64,000 nt of DNA from QHVT01 sp036389275 (lineage in GTDB: Bacteria > Acidobacteriota > Thermoanaerobaculia > Gp7-AA8). Location of the stretch: NCBI GenBank assembly GCA_036389275.1, contig DASVQE010000012.1, positions 62,001 to 126,000 on the forward strand. Direction: 5' to 3'. Positions 1-8,866 of the stretch are shown piece by piece. The first letter of the stretch is position 1. Every line of letters begins with the position of its first letter. The notes beneath the pieces were generated by a model. The model saw only the letters and a program-made list of their open reading frames with translations. It did no database searches and was not told the origin of the DNA. A program made the position numbers and the translations under genes.

Positions 1-98
1 AGACGGAACAGTCCTGCCTGTGGCATGCGACGCTGCCGGCCGAGCCGGCCCGCCGGAGGCGCTTCGTCGTTCCCTGTTGCACGCTACGATGCGCGTGC

Positions 99-2444
99 AT
101 GGCGTTGGGGCTTTATCTCGGGACGGCGGCGGTCCTCTTGTTGCTCGCGCATCGCTTGGTGACGCCGGTGAGCCGTGCGGCGGCGCTCGTGTTGATCGTG
201 CTGCCGATGCTCTTCACCGGGTATGCGCTTGTCACCGGCGGCGTGTATGGGCCGATCGACCATCCGTATCAATCGCAGCCGCTCGAAGCATTGAAATCGA
301 TGTATGGCATCGGCCCGCAGCACAACATCGCCTTGACGGACGTCTACGCGCAGATGTTTCCGTGGAAGCGGGTCGTGCAGCTCTCGTATGCGAGAGGCGA
401 GTGGCCGCTCTGGAATCCGTACATGCTCTGCGGCCATCTCCTGGCCGCGGCGGCGCAGCCGGCTGCGTATAGTCCGTTCACCATCCTCGGATGCCTGCTG
501 CCGGTGGCGCAGAGCTTCACCTTCGGCGCGGCCATCGCGTTTTTCCTGGCGGCGTTGACCGCGTTTCTGCTCGCGCGTGAGTTGCGTTGCACCGAAGGCG
601 CGGCGCTGATTGGCGCGGCTGCGTGGACCTGCTCCACCTCGATCATCATGTACATCCAGACGCCGCTCGGCACCTCGTGGGCGATGGCGCCGCTGGTGCT
701 GCTCGCGGCGAAGCGCATCGTCCGCGAGCCGGGCATCCGCTCCGGCGCTCTGCTCGCGTTCGCGCTCACGCTCATCCTCCTGCTCGGCCATCCGGAGAGC
801 GTGCTGCTCGTGGTGCTGGTCGGGTCGGGGTGGGCGCTCTTCGACATCGTGCACACGCGCGCGCATCCGCTGCGGCCGATCGTGACCGCCTTCGCCGCCG
901 GCGCGATCGCGCTGCTGCTCTGCGCCATCCAACTGCTGCCGCTGCAGGAAGCGGTACTCCAATCGGGCGAATACGAGTACAAGTCGAAATATTGGGCGAA
1001 CACCGACCGCGCCGCGCCGCCGATGCAGGTGGTGGCGAACCTCGCCACCGACTTGGTCCCGTACCTCTATCTCCGCAAGTGGAGCGATCCGGAACTGCCG
1101 TTGCCGAAAGCGGAGAGCTTCGCCGTCGGCAGCATCGCGCTCGCGCTCGCGGTCTACGCCGTCGCCCGCCGCCGCACCGCCGAGACGACCTTCCTGGCGA
1201 TCGCCATCGTCCTCAGCATCGCCGTCACCATCGCCTGGGGTCCGGCGGTGAATGCGCTGCAGCACGTTCCGCTGCTGAAGATCACCCACAACGAGCGACT
1301 CGCATTCGCCGCCGCGCTGCTGCTGTCGATGCTCGCCGCAATGGGCGTCGACGAACTGATGACGCGCCGCGATGCGCGCGCGGCCGCCGCTGTTTTCCTG
1401 ACGACGCTCGCGCTCCTCGGCCTCGCCACCTGGTGGCTCACCCAACACGTCACGCTCGCGGAGCTGCCCAACGACTGGGGCACCTACAAAATCCCGGCGG
1501 AGCTCCTCGGGCTCGCGCTGGCGATCGCCGTCGTCCTCGCCCGGCGCGCCACCGTGCCGCTGCTGCTCGCGCTGCTCATCGCCCAGCGCGTTGTCTCCGA
1601 CGCCGGCGCGCAGAAAACCTTTCCGGCGCGCGCAGCCTATCCGCGCATCGCCCTCTTCGATGCACTGCGCGACGTGCGCGAGCCCTTCCGCATCGTCGGA
1701 CTGCGCTACGCGCTCATCCCGGCCACGAGCGTCTTCTACGGACTCGAAGATGCGCGCGGCTACGAGGCCATCACGTTCTGGCCGACGGCGAAGACGTTTC
1801 CGCTCTGGTGTCAGCACCAGCCGATCTGGTTCAACCGCGTCGACGATCTCACGCGGCCGTTCCTCTCATTCCTCAACGTCCGCTACGCCGTCGCCGCCGC
1901 GGACGAAGCGATTCCGCCCGGCTGGCATCGCGTGGCCGCGCAACCCGGCTCGATGCTGCTCGAGAACGAGCACGCCATCGAGCGCATCTTCGTGCCGCGC
2001 AGCGTGCGCATCGGCCTCGCCGACGAAGCAGCAGTCGCGGAGATGCTGCACGAAACCGATTTCCGCGAGCGCGCCTGGATCTCCGCGGACGTGGCCGCGC
2101 CGGAGCGCATCAACGGGCCGGGACGCGTCGTTCTCAGCAAGCGCAGACTCGGCGGCGAGTATCTGCTCGACGCCGACATGAGCGGCGACGGCTGGATCGT
2201 CGTCTCTGACACCGCCTGGCGCGGCTGGCGCGCCTACATCGACGGCCGCCGCGTGGAGACGACGCGCGCCAACGTCGCCTTCCTCTCCGTCTTCGTCCCG
2301 AAAGGGCGTCACGCCGTGCGGCTCGTCTATCTGCCGCAGTCGTTCGTGGTCGGGCGCGCCATCAGCGGCGCCACGCTCCTCGGCGTATTCGTCTTCGCAC
2401 TCGCGCGCCGGCGCGCTACTGCCGCGCCGGCACGTAGCGCGTGA
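99..2444 (+). CDS. YfhO-type large membrane protein
   Basis: This 781-residue protein has an N-terminal half of about a dozen hydrophobic helices and a soluble C-terminal part. The C-terminus carries the YfhO-like pattern in which a tryptophan-rich strand (SDTAWRGWRAYIDG) is followed by a GRHAVRLVYLP stretch and a last helix. YfhO-family proteins are membrane proteins related to GT-C glycosyltransferases and are linked to modification of cell-surface polymers; the substrate here cannot be told. The ATG at 99 is the first good start, but the frame stays open back to the window edge, so a longer N-terminus is possible. A paralogue lies at 45264. The 3' end overlaps the convergent receiver-domain gene by 29 bp. 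Confidence 0.8.
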   Translation: MALGLYLGTAAVLLLLAHRLVTPVSRAAALVLIVLPMLFTGYALVTGGVYGPIDHPYQSQPLEALKSMYGIGPQHNIALTDVYAQMFPWKRVVQLSYARGEWPLWNPYMLCGHLLAAAAQPAAYSPFTILGCLLPVAQSFTFGAAIAFFLAALTAFLLARELRCTEGAALIGAAAWTCSTSIIMYIQTPLGTSWAMAPLVLLAAKRIVREPGIRSGALLAFALTLILLLGHPESVLLVVLVGSGWALFDIVHTRAHPLRPIVTAFAAGAIALLLCAIQLLPLQEAVLQSGEYEYKSKYWANTDRAAPPMQVVANLATDLVPYLYLRKWSDPELPLPKAESFAVGSIALALAVYAVARRRTAETTFLAIAIVLSIAVTIAWGPAVNALQHVPLLKITHNERLAFAAALLLSMLAAMGVDELMTRRDARAAAAVFLTTLALLGLATWWLTQHVTLAELPNDWGTYKIPAELLGLALAIAVVLARRATVPLLLALLIAQRVVSDAGAQKTFPARAAYPRIALFDALRDVREPFRIVGLRYALIPATSVFYGLEDARGYEAITFWPTAKTFPLWCQHQPIWFNRVDDLTRPFLSFLNVRYAVAAADEAIPPGWHRVAAQPGSMLLENEHAIERIFVPRSVRIGLADEAAVAEMLHETDFRERAWISADVAAPERINGPGRVVLSKRRLGGEYLLDADMSGDGWIVVSDTAWRGWRAYIDGRRVETTRANVAFLSVFVPKGRHAVRLVYLPQSFVVGRAISGATLLGVFVFALARRRATAAPARSA

Positions 2445-2802
2445 TCATGTCGATCATCTTGTCGCGCGTGAGCGGCTTGCGCATCCAGGCGTTCGCGCCC
2501 GAGCTCGGGAACATCTCCTCGAGCGAGCGCTCCGGCAGATCGGAGATCAGGATGATCGGGATGTCTTTCTTGTTCGACTGCGACTTGAGCACTTCGCTGA
2601 GGCGATTGCCCTTGATGCTCGGCAGATTGACGTCGAGAAAGATGATGTCCGGCGTGTTTCCCGCCAGGACGTGATTGAACTCGATCCAGCTCGAGGCGGT
2701 CAGCACCGTGCAGCCTTCGCGCTCCAGCAGAGCGCGTCCGAGCTTGAGCACGAGCGGGTTGTCGTCGAGGATCAGGACCGTGATGTTCGAGAGTGCAGGC
2801 AT
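2416..2802 (-). CDS. Stand-alone response-regulator receiver domain (CheY-like)
   Basis: This is a single receiver domain with no output domain. Counting from the longer possible start at 2844 (142 residues), it has the acidic pair D27-D28, the phospho-acceptor D71 in IIFLDVNLP, the switch residue S101 in ILISD and the conserved lysine K123 in MRKP. All residues needed for phosphotransfer and Mg binding are present, so it should be active as a phospho-relay or allosteric partner. No histidine kinase is nearby. I prefer the start at 2802 because a GGAAG motif lies upstream of it and the preceding 14 residues are not part of the domain. Its tail overlaps the convergent YfhO gene. Confidence 0.85.
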   Translation of the reverse strand: MPALSNITVLILDDNPLVLKLGRALLEREGCTVLTASSWIEFNHVLAGNTPDIIFLDVNLPSIKGNRLSEVLKSQSNKKDIPIILISDLPERSLEEMFPSSGANAWMRKPLTRDKMIDMITRYVPARQ

Positions 2803-2864
2803 TGCGCGTTCGACTTCCTTCCGGACCGGCGGAATGGTGCGCACATGATACTCTGTCGCGGCCG

Positions 2865-3314
2865 ATGACTGACTCTCCGATGGCGGAAAATCGGCGCTTC
2901 CGCTGGCCCGCCGATTATTACTCGGGCGCCACTCCCGAACCCGTTCTGCCGCGTGCTGCCGCCTACGGTTGCGGCGCGGCCTCGCTGCTCGTGTTGCTCG
3001 TCGTCTTCGCCGGCGGCGTCTGGCTCGCGCGCGGCGGCATCGTGCAGTTGCTCGACTTCGCCATCGGCATGTCCGCCGGCGATCTGCGCGGCATGTACGC
3101 GAAGGACGTCACGCCGGCCACGAAGGCCGCGGTCGATGCGGAGCTCGAGCGCGTGCGCAACGACGTGCGCGCCGGCCAACTGCCCGCGCAGTCGCTGCAG
3201 CCGCTGCTGCAGTCGATGCAGAAAGCCACCGCCGATGGCAAGGTCGACTCCGCGGAAGCGGAGCAGTTCGTCGCAACGCTGCGCGCCACGCATGCGCATG
3301 CGAAGAGGCGCTGA
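2865..3314 (+). CDS. Small single-pass membrane protein of unknown function
   Basis: I do not recognise this 149-residue protein. It has a short polar N-terminus, one strong hydrophobic segment about residues 37-60 (SLLVLLVVFAGGVWLA) and a C-terminal helical, charged domain rich in Ala, Glu and Gln that is probably outside the membrane. The upstream in-frame ATG at 2793 overlaps the divergent receiver gene, so the ATG at 2865 is chosen; the ATG at 2880 is also possible. The stop codon is directly followed by the uvrB start, so the two are very likely co-transcribed. That position does not by itself imply a repair role. Confidence 0.7.
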   Translation: MTDSPMAENRRFRWPADYYSGATPEPVLPRAAAYGCGAASLLVLLVVFAGGVWLARGGIVQLLDFAIGMSAGDLRGMYAKDVTPATKAAVDAELERVRNDVRAGQLPAQSLQPLLQSMQKATADGKVDSAEAEQFVATLRATHAHAKRR

Positions 3315-5309
3315 ATGTCCCAGTTCAAACTCGTCTCACCATTCCAGCCGCAAGGCGATCAGCCGGAGGCGATCCGCCAACTGGTCGAGGGTTTGCGGCG
3401 CGGCGACAAGCATCAGGTGCTCCTCGGCGTGACCGGCTCCGGCAAGACCTTCACCGTCGCGCAGGTCATCGAGAAGATCAACCGCCCAACCCTCGTCCTC
3501 AGCCACAACAAGACTCTCGCCGCGCAGCTTTATCAGGAGTTCAAGAACTTCTTTCCCGAGAACGCGGTCGAGTACTTCGTCTCGTATTACGACTATTACC
3601 AGCCCGAGGCCTACATCCCGCAGAACGATCTCTACATCGAAAAGGAGATGACCAAGAACGACGAGATCGACAAGCTGCGGCTCGCCGCGACGAAGGCTCT
3701 CTTCGAGCGCCGCGACGTCATCATCGTCTCCTCGGTCTCCTGCATCTACGGCATCGGCGACCCCGACCTCTATCACTCGATGCTGGTCTTCTTCGAGCGT
3801 GGCGTCGAGAAGCCGATGACGCAGTACCTGCGGCGCCTCACCGAGATGCAGTACGAGCGGACGCCGTACGATCTCGCGCGCGGCAACTTCCGCGTGCGCG
3901 GCGACGTGCTCGAGCTCTGGCCGGCGTACGAAGACGACGCCGTGCGCATCGAGTTCTTCGGCGACGAGATCGACAAGATCACTCGCATCGATCCGATCAC
4001 CGGCAAGACCTCCGGCCGCAGCTACGACCGCCTGGCGGTCTATCCGCGCACGCACTACGTCACGCCGCGCGAGCGGTTGATGACGGCCATGGAAGCGATC
4101 CGCGTGGAGCTCGACGAGCGCGTGGCCGAGCTGCGCGCGCAGGACCGTCCCCTCGAAGCGCAGCGGCTCTCGCAGCGGACCATGTTCGATCTCGAGATGA
4201 TTGCGGAGCTCGGCTACTGCAACGGCATCGAGAACTACTCGCGCCATCTGTCGGGCCGCTCGCCGGGCGAGCCGCCGCCGACGCTGATCGATTACTTTCC
4301 GAAGGACCTGCTGCTGGTCGTCGACGAGTCGCACCAGACCATCCCGCAAGTGCGCGCGATGTGGGGCGGCGACCGCGCCCGCAAGATCACGCTCGTCGAT
4401 TACGGCTTTCGTCTTCCGAGCGCCATCGACAACCGGCCGCTCTCGTTCGAGGAGTTCGAGGGAAAGCTCGGGCAGGTGCTCTTCGTCTCCGCAACGCCGG
4501 CGGCGTACGAGCTGGAGAAAACCGGCGGCCTCTTCGCGGAGCAGGTGATCCGTCCGACCGGGCTGCTCGATCCGCAGATCGTGATCCGCCCGGTGAAGGG
4601 TCAGGTGGATGATCTGATCGGCGTGATTCGCGAGCGCGTCGAGCGCAGCGAGCGCGTGATGGTCACGACCCTCACCAAACGGATGGCCGAGGATCTGAGC
4701 AGGTATCTGCTGGAGCTCGGCGTCAAGGTGAATTACCTCCATTCAGACGTCGAGACGCTGGAACGGATCGCCGTCCTTCGGGACTTCCGGATGGGCGTCT
4801 ACGACGTGCTGATCGGCATCAACCTGCTGCGCGAAGGACTCGACGTGCCGGAGTGCTCCTGCGTGGCCATCCTCGACGCCGACAAGGAAGGCTTTCTCCG
4901 CTCGCAGACCTCGCTCATCCAGACCATCGGCCGCGCCGCGCGCAACGTGAACGGCGTGGCCATCCTCTATGCCGACAAGATCACCGACTCGCTGCGCTAC
5001 GCCATCGACGAGACCAACCGCCGCCGCGCCGTGCAGCAGCAGTACAACGAGGAGCACGGCATCGAGCCGGCGACGATCATCAAAGCGGTCGACTCCGATC
5101 TGGTGCGGATGTCGAACCTCGACTACTACGACATCCCGCTGCCGGGTCAGAAAGCGAAGCTCGGCCTGGGCGAAGGCGAGGATCTCGACAAGGCCATCTC
5201 CCGTCTCACGAAGGAAATGAAGGACGCCGCCAAGAACCTCGACTTCGAGAAAGCGGCCGAGATCCGCGACCGGCTGCGCGAGCTCAAAGAAGCGCGGATC
5301 TTCGTCTGA
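3315..5309 (+). CDS. uvrB: Excinuclease ABC subunit B (UvrB)
   Basis: UvrB is the damage-verifying helicase of nucleotide excision repair; it is loaded by UvrA and recruits UvrC. The 664-residue length is normal. Visible are the Walker A GVTGSGKT (residues 38-45), the tyrosine-rich beta-hairpin YYDYYQPEAY used to probe the damaged strand, the helicase motif VVDESHQT, the motif VI stretch QTIGRAARN and a C-terminal UVR domain (NLDFEKAAEIRDRLREL) that contacts UvrC. The ATG follows the preceding stop codon with no gap. uvrC lies 4 kb downstream in the same direction; uvrA is not in the window. Confidence 0.98.
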   Translation: MSQFKLVSPFQPQGDQPEAIRQLVEGLRRGDKHQVLLGVTGSGKTFTVAQVIEKINRPTLVLSHNKTLAAQLYQEFKNFFPENAVEYFVSYYDYYQPEAYIPQNDLYIEKEMTKNDEIDKLRLAATKALFERRDVIIVSSVSCIYGIGDPDLYHSMLVFFERGVEKPMTQYLRRLTEMQYERTPYDLARGNFRVRGDVLELWPAYEDDAVRIEFFGDEIDKITRIDPITGKTSGRSYDRLAVYPRTHYVTPRERLMTAMEAIRVELDERVAELRAQDRPLEAQRLSQRTMFDLEMIAELGYCNGIENYSRHLSGRSPGEPPPTLIDYFPKDLLLVVDESHQTIPQVRAMWGGDRARKITLVDYGFRLPSAIDNRPLSFEEFEGKLGQVLFVSATPAAYELEKTGGLFAEQVIRPTGLLDPQIVIRPVKGQVDDLIGVIRERVERSERVMVTTLTKRMAEDLSRYLLELGVKVNYLHSDVETLERIAVLRDFRMGVYDVLIGINLLREGLDVPECSCVAILDADKEGFLRSQTSLIQTIGRAARNVNGVAILYADKITDSLRYAIDETNRRRAVQQQYNEEHGIEPATIIKAVDSDLVRMSNLDYYDIPLPGQKAKLGLGEGEDLDKAISRLTKEMKDAAKNLDFEKAAEIRDRLRELKEARIFV

Positions 5310-5318
5310 GCGAGATCC

Positions 5319-5681
5319 TCACTCCTCTTCTTCTTCTTCGAACAGCCGCTCGAGCTCGCGCTGGGCGAGGGCCTGCAGCTCGCGGATGAGGAGATCGTCG
5401 GCGCCGCCGCCGAGGAAGACGTTCACTTCGGTGCGGGTAATGAGACGCGCCAGCACTTCGCGGTCGTAGGTGCGCGGCACGGCCATGACCGCGGAGCGGC
5501 CGCCGAAGGAGCAGACGAACTCGCGCTCGCCGCGGCGCGACCAGCCGCGATGGCGCGAGAGCGCGTCGAGCAGATCGTCGGTGCGGGTGAGCGCGTAGAT
5601 CGCGTCGGCGGTGGCGCGCGCCGCGCGCGTGCGCATGGCCCGGTCGGCGCGGCCGGCGAGATCTTCGACGTCGGCGTTCAT
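5319..5681 (-). CDS. Small protein of unknown function with polyglutamate tail
   Basis: I do not recognise this 120-residue protein. It has an Arg/Ala-rich N-terminal helix, a central strand-rich stretch (REFVCSFGGRSAVMAV) and a helical C-terminus that ends in an unbroken run of seven glutamates. Its ATG overlaps the stop of the aminotransferase by 4 bp, which indicates translational coupling as the last gene of a leftward operon. The frame is bounded by real genes on both sides and its codon third positions are GC-rich like the neighbours, so I take it as a real gene. Confidence 0.6.
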   Translation of the reverse strand: MNADVEDLAGRADRAMRTRAARATADAIYALTRTDDLLDALSRHRGWSRRGEREFVCSFGGRSAVMAVPRTYDREVLARLITRTEVNVFLGGGADDLLIRELQALAQRELERLFEEEEEE

Positions 5682-6949
5682 GCGGTGAGCGCCGTCCGCA
5701 CGCGCTGCAACCCTTCTTCGATGTCGCGCAGCGACACCGCGCCGGCGCTGAGGCGGAACCAGCCGTCTTCGCGCTTGAGGCCGAACGCCTGGAACGGCAC
5801 CACCGCGAAACCGGCGCGCTCGAGCAGGAACTGGCGGATGGCCTCGTTCGTCCCGAAGCGGTCCACAAGATCGAACTGCGCCGACAGATAGATCGCGCCC
5901 TGCGGCGCGATGGCGTTCACCGGAAGTCCGTCTCTGCGCATCTCCATCAGTCCGTCATAAAGGGCGTCGAGGCGCAGCCGCAGCTCGCGGATCATCTGCT
6001 CGTGGAACGCCGCGATGGCGTCCTTCTGGGCGAGGAACGAGGCGACGGCGAGCTGCTCCGCCTTCGGCGCCCACGCGCCCATGTGTCCGATGATGTCGCG
6101 CATGCGCGCCGTCACCGCCGGCGGCGCCACCGTCCAGCCGACGCGCAGTCCGGTCGCCGCGAACGCTTTCGAGATCCCGTCGACGAAGATCGTGTACGCC
6201 GCCGATTCCGGCACCACCTGCGGCGGCGACCAGTGGCGGTTCTCGCCGAAGGTCAGCATCCAGTAGACCTGATCCCACAACAGGAACAGCGGGCGCTGGC
6301 CGGCAGCGGCGCGGCGATCGTTCTCGTCGACCACCAGCCGGGCGATCTTCTCGACTTCACTGCGCGCCATGACCGTGCCGGTCGGATTCAGCGGCGTGCA
6401 GACGGCGATCAGGCGGGCGTCGCGCACGTGCGGCTCGAGCATCTCCGCGGTCGGCATGAAGTTCGTCTGCGCGCCGACCACCAGCTCGACCGGCTCGCCG
6501 CCGACCAGATACGTGTAGTGATTGTTGTTCCACGAGGGCGTCGGATAGACCACCTTCTCGCCGCGATCGACCACCGAGGCGTAGGCGGCGTAGATCACCG
6601 GACGCGAGCCGCCGGCGATGAGCGTCGACTCGAGCGGATAGGTGAGTCCGAGCTCGCTGCGATAGAAGTCGATCACCGCGCGCCGCAGCTCGAGCGTGCC
6701 GTCGGACGGCGGATAGTTCGTCTGCCCGGCCGCCAGCCCTTCGGTGATCAGCGACTCGAGCAGCGGCGGGATGCGGAACTCGGTCGGCGAGAAATCGCCG
6801 ACCGTCAGATTCGCAACCGAGCGTCCCGATGCGGTGAGCGCGCGCACCTCGCCGGCGATCTTCAGCACTTCCGATCCGGTCAGGCCCTGCGCCAGCGACG
6901 AGAGCGAGCGGTCGGAGACCTGCGTGAGCACGTCGATCATGCGCGCCAT
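5678..6949 (-). CDS. PLP-dependent class I/II aminotransferase
   Basis: A 423-residue fold-type I aminotransferase. Visible are the substrate- and PLP-binding stretches CTPLNPTGTV and LLWDQVYW, and the cofactor lysine in FVDGISKAFAATGLRVGW. The family converts amino acids such as aspartate, alanine or aromatic residues into 2-oxo acids using 2-oxoglutarate as acceptor. The exact substrate cannot be assigned from sequence alone. The start at 6949 (MARMIDV) is chosen over the upstream ATG at 6988 because the extra 13 residues lie in a repetitive GTACCGGCGC stretch; 6940 is a third option. It is flanked on the same strand by the DUF11 protein and the polyglutamate-tailed protein. Confidence 0.88.
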   Translation of the reverse strand: MARMIDVLTQVSDRSLSSLAQGLTGSEVLKIAGEVRALTASGRSVANLTVGDFSPTEFRIPPLLESLITEGLAAGQTNYPPSDGTLELRRAVIDFYRSELGLTYPLESTLIAGGSRPVIYAAYASVVDRGEKVVYPTPSWNNNHYTYLVGGEPVELVVGAQTNFMPTAEMLEPHVRDARLIAVCTPLNPTGTVMARSEVEKIARLVVDENDRRAAAGQRPLFLLWDQVYWMLTFGENRHWSPPQVVPESAAYTIFVDGISKAFAATGLRVGWTVAPPAVTARMRDIIGHMGAWAPKAEQLAVASFLAQKDAIAAFHEQMIRELRLRLDALYDGLMEMRRDGLPVNAIAPQGAIYLSAQFDLVDRFGTNEAIRQFLLERAGFAVVPFQAFGLKREDGWFRLSAGAVSLRDIEEGLQRVRTALTA

Positions 6950-6991
6950 TGTACCGGCGCAATGGTACCGGCGCGGTGCGCGCACCACTCA

Positions 6992-8014
6992 TCACTTCGT
7001 AAAGTCCGGACCGCCCTTCGGACAGCCGCAGCGGATCGTCCCCTTGAGCAGGAAGCCGGTCTGGCTGTCGGGCTTTCCGGAGGTCGTGCCGTTGCCGTTG
7101 CGCACCACCGCGCGCAGCGTGTGCGGTCCCGGCGTGGCTCCGAAGGTGAACGTCGGAATGGCATGCAGCACGCTGAACGCCGCGCTCCCGTAGGTGGTGA
7201 ACGAGGCCACCGTGCTCGTGCCGTCGAGCGTCAGCGTCGCGGTGTTGTCGACGGCGAAGGAGCCGTCGATCGCGCAGCGGCCGTTGGCGAGGTCGGGCGG
7301 CAGTTGGAACGCGAGCTCGTACGTGTAGTCGCCGGAGATCGTCTGCGAGCTCGTGCCGCTGGCCGGCCGCGCCGTGATCCACGCGGTTCCGGCGGGCGGC
7401 GCCATCCAGCCGCTCGGCGCGACGGTCATGGCCGGCTGGTTCGCGCCGACGGCCGGACTCGGCACCGACGTCACCATCCAGTCGGGATCCGGCGAGCCGG
7501 CGGCGAGGGTCGTGCCGTTGTTCGAGCCGGTGGAGATGTCGATGAGCAGCTCGCGGCAGCGCAGCACCGGCTCGACGCACGCGCAGGAGCGGTTGTTCGC
7601 GTCGTCCGGATCGTGCGGCGCACCGCGCACGCTCACGCAGTTGAGCATCGACGTCGTGCCGGTCACGTTGACGTCGATCGTCACGCTGTAACTCTGCCCG
7701 GCGCTGAGCGGCGCGGTGCGCGTGCAGGTCACGTTCTGGCCGCTCGCCGTGCAGCCGCTGCTGCCGCTGACGTAGGCGAGGCCGCTCGGCAGTGCGTCGG
7801 TGATGACGATCGGTCCCGAATTCGTCAGCGGTCCGTAGTTCGTGACCGTCAGCGTGAACTGGCCCGCGCCGGGATTCGTTTGCCGGTACGACTTCAGCAC
7901 GCGCAGGTCGGACTTGGGTACGAAGTCGACCGGCGGGTTGACGATGGTCTGCTGCGGCGTCTGCGCCGCGGCCGACAACGCGAAGAGAAGAATGGGAAGA
8001 ACCTTGGTTTTCAT
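6992..8014 (-). CDS. Secreted protein with a DUF11-type repeat domain
   Basis: A 340-residue exported protein. Residues 1-18 form a signal peptide (MKTKVLPILLFALSAAAQ). Residues about 40-130 resemble a DUF11/conserved-repeat beta-sandwich (FTLTVTNYGP, ITDALPSGLAYVS, GQSYSVTIDV), which is common in bacterial surface proteins. The remainder is beta-rich, with cysteines in a CACVEPVLRC stretch and a terminal CGCPKG, so disulphides are likely. The start at 8014 is well supported by AAGGAGG seven bases upstream; the frame continues further upstream only as an artefact. It lies between the glycosyltransferase and aminotransferase genes on the same strand. No catalytic site is visible. Confidence 0.82.
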   Translation of the reverse strand: MKTKVLPILLFALSAAAQTPQQTIVNPPVDFVPKSDLRVLKSYRQTNPGAGQFTLTVTNYGPLTNSGPIVITDALPSGLAYVSGSSGCTASGQNVTCTRTAPLSAGQSYSVTIDVNVTGTTSMLNCVSVRGAPHDPDDANNRSCACVEPVLRCRELLIDISTGSNNGTTLAAGSPDPDWMVTSVPSPAVGANQPAMTVAPSGWMAPPAGTAWITARPASGTSSQTISGDYTYELAFQLPPDLANGRCAIDGSFAVDNTATLTLDGTSTVASFTTYGSAAFSVLHAIPTFTFGATPGPHTLRAVVRNGNGTTSGKPDSQTGFLLKGTIRCGCPKGGPDFTK

Positions 8015-8058
8015 CACTACCTCCTTGACTCGGTAGTGACGCGACGGACGCGTTCGTT

Positions 8059-8802
8059 TCAGCGCGGGTAGGCGCGGCGGATCTTGCGCAGGTCGTTGAG
8101 CGCGCGGAAAAAGTCGGTCGACTTCACCTTCGACCCTTTCACGTCGTGCCAGACCCGGATCGGCAGCTCGTAGATGGCGCGCGCCGCGGCGTCGCGGCCG
8201 CGCTGGCGCACGAAGCGGGCGATGATCTCGACGTCGAAGATCCAGCGCGCCAGGAACGGCTCGGCGAAGATCTCGCGGATGGTGTCGTTCATCCGGAAGA
8301 GCTTCGCGCCGCATTGGGTGTCGTAAACCGCCATGCCGAGGGATGAGGAGATGAGCGTGGCGCCGACGCGGCCGACGTAGTGGCGGCGCGGATCGCGGCT
8401 GATCGAGCGGCCGAGCAGGCGCACGCGCGCGGCGAAGACCATCTCGATGCGCGACATTGCGTTGAACACGTCGAGAAAGTCGGGAAGCTCGGAGAGCGGC
8501 GTGGCCAGGTCGGCGTCCCAGAAGCCGAAGAGATCGGGATTGCGGTCGATGGCCGCCACCACGCCGCGCCGCACCGCCTCCGCCTTCCCGCGATTCCGAT
8601 CGAGGCGGATCACCGAGAACCGCGACGGATCCTCGGCATGCAGCGACTCGATCACGTCCTGCGTGCGGTCGGTGCTGCCGTCGTTCACGAAACAGAACTC
8701 GACGCGCACGCCTGGGGCCGCGAAGTTGCGGAAGTCGTCGAGGCGCAGCCGGTGCTCCTCGTTGTAGCAGGGGACGACCACGATCACGTGCACGGCGCGC
8801 AT
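8059..8802 (-). CDS. Family 2 glycosyltransferase (dolichyl-phosphate glucosyltransferase-like)
   Basis: A 247-residue GT-A fold glycosyltransferase. It opens with VIVVVPCYNEEHRL, followed by FVNDGSTDRT and the metal-binding DADLATP motif, the standard GT2 set. The pattern NRGKAEAVRRGV and the late stretch GAKLFR resemble ALG5/DPM-like enzymes that move a sugar from a nucleotide onto a polyprenyl phosphate. No membrane helices are seen, so it is probably a peripheral protein at the cytoplasmic face. The ATG at 8802 starts right at the domain; the longer frame to 8883 would run into the divergent esterase gene. Confidence 0.88.
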   Translation of the reverse strand: MRAVHVIVVVPCYNEEHRLRLDDFRNFAAPGVRVEFCFVNDGSTDRTQDVIESLHAEDPSRFSVIRLDRNRGKAEAVRRGVVAAIDRNPDLFGFWDADLATPLSELPDFLDVFNAMSRIEMVFAARVRLLGRSISRDPRRHYVGRVGATLISSSLGMAVYDTQCGAKLFRMNDTIREIFAEPFLARWIFDVEIIARFVRQRGRDAAARAIYELPIRVWHDVKGSKVKSTDFFRALNDLRKIRRAYPR

Positions 8803-8822
8803 TCTATAGAATGGCTGGTGCA

Positions 8823-8850
8823 CTGACTGGTCAACATCTTGACTAGTCAG
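8823..8850. promoter_or_regulatory. 28-bp palindrome in a divergent intergenic region
   Basis: Two 12-base arms, CTGACTGGTCAA and TTGACTAGTCAG, are complementary with one G-T mismatch and are separated by CATC. The element lies between the start codons of the divergent glycosyltransferase (8802) and esterase (8867) genes, where an operator would be expected. It could instead form an mRNA hairpin in either leader. No regulator is linked to it here. Confidence 0.4.
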
Positions 8851-8866
8851 CGGAGTGACTCGGGCC

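Noticed and set aside
84..1817. 577-codon minus-strand frame opposite the first YfhO gene
   Set aside because: Arg/Glu/Gln-rich composition typical of a GC-skewed shadow; the plus-strand frame has a proper membrane-protein pattern.
3336..4742. 468-codon minus-strand frame opposite uvrB
   Set aside because: Antisense shadow of a highly conserved gene with no start site or recognisable domain.
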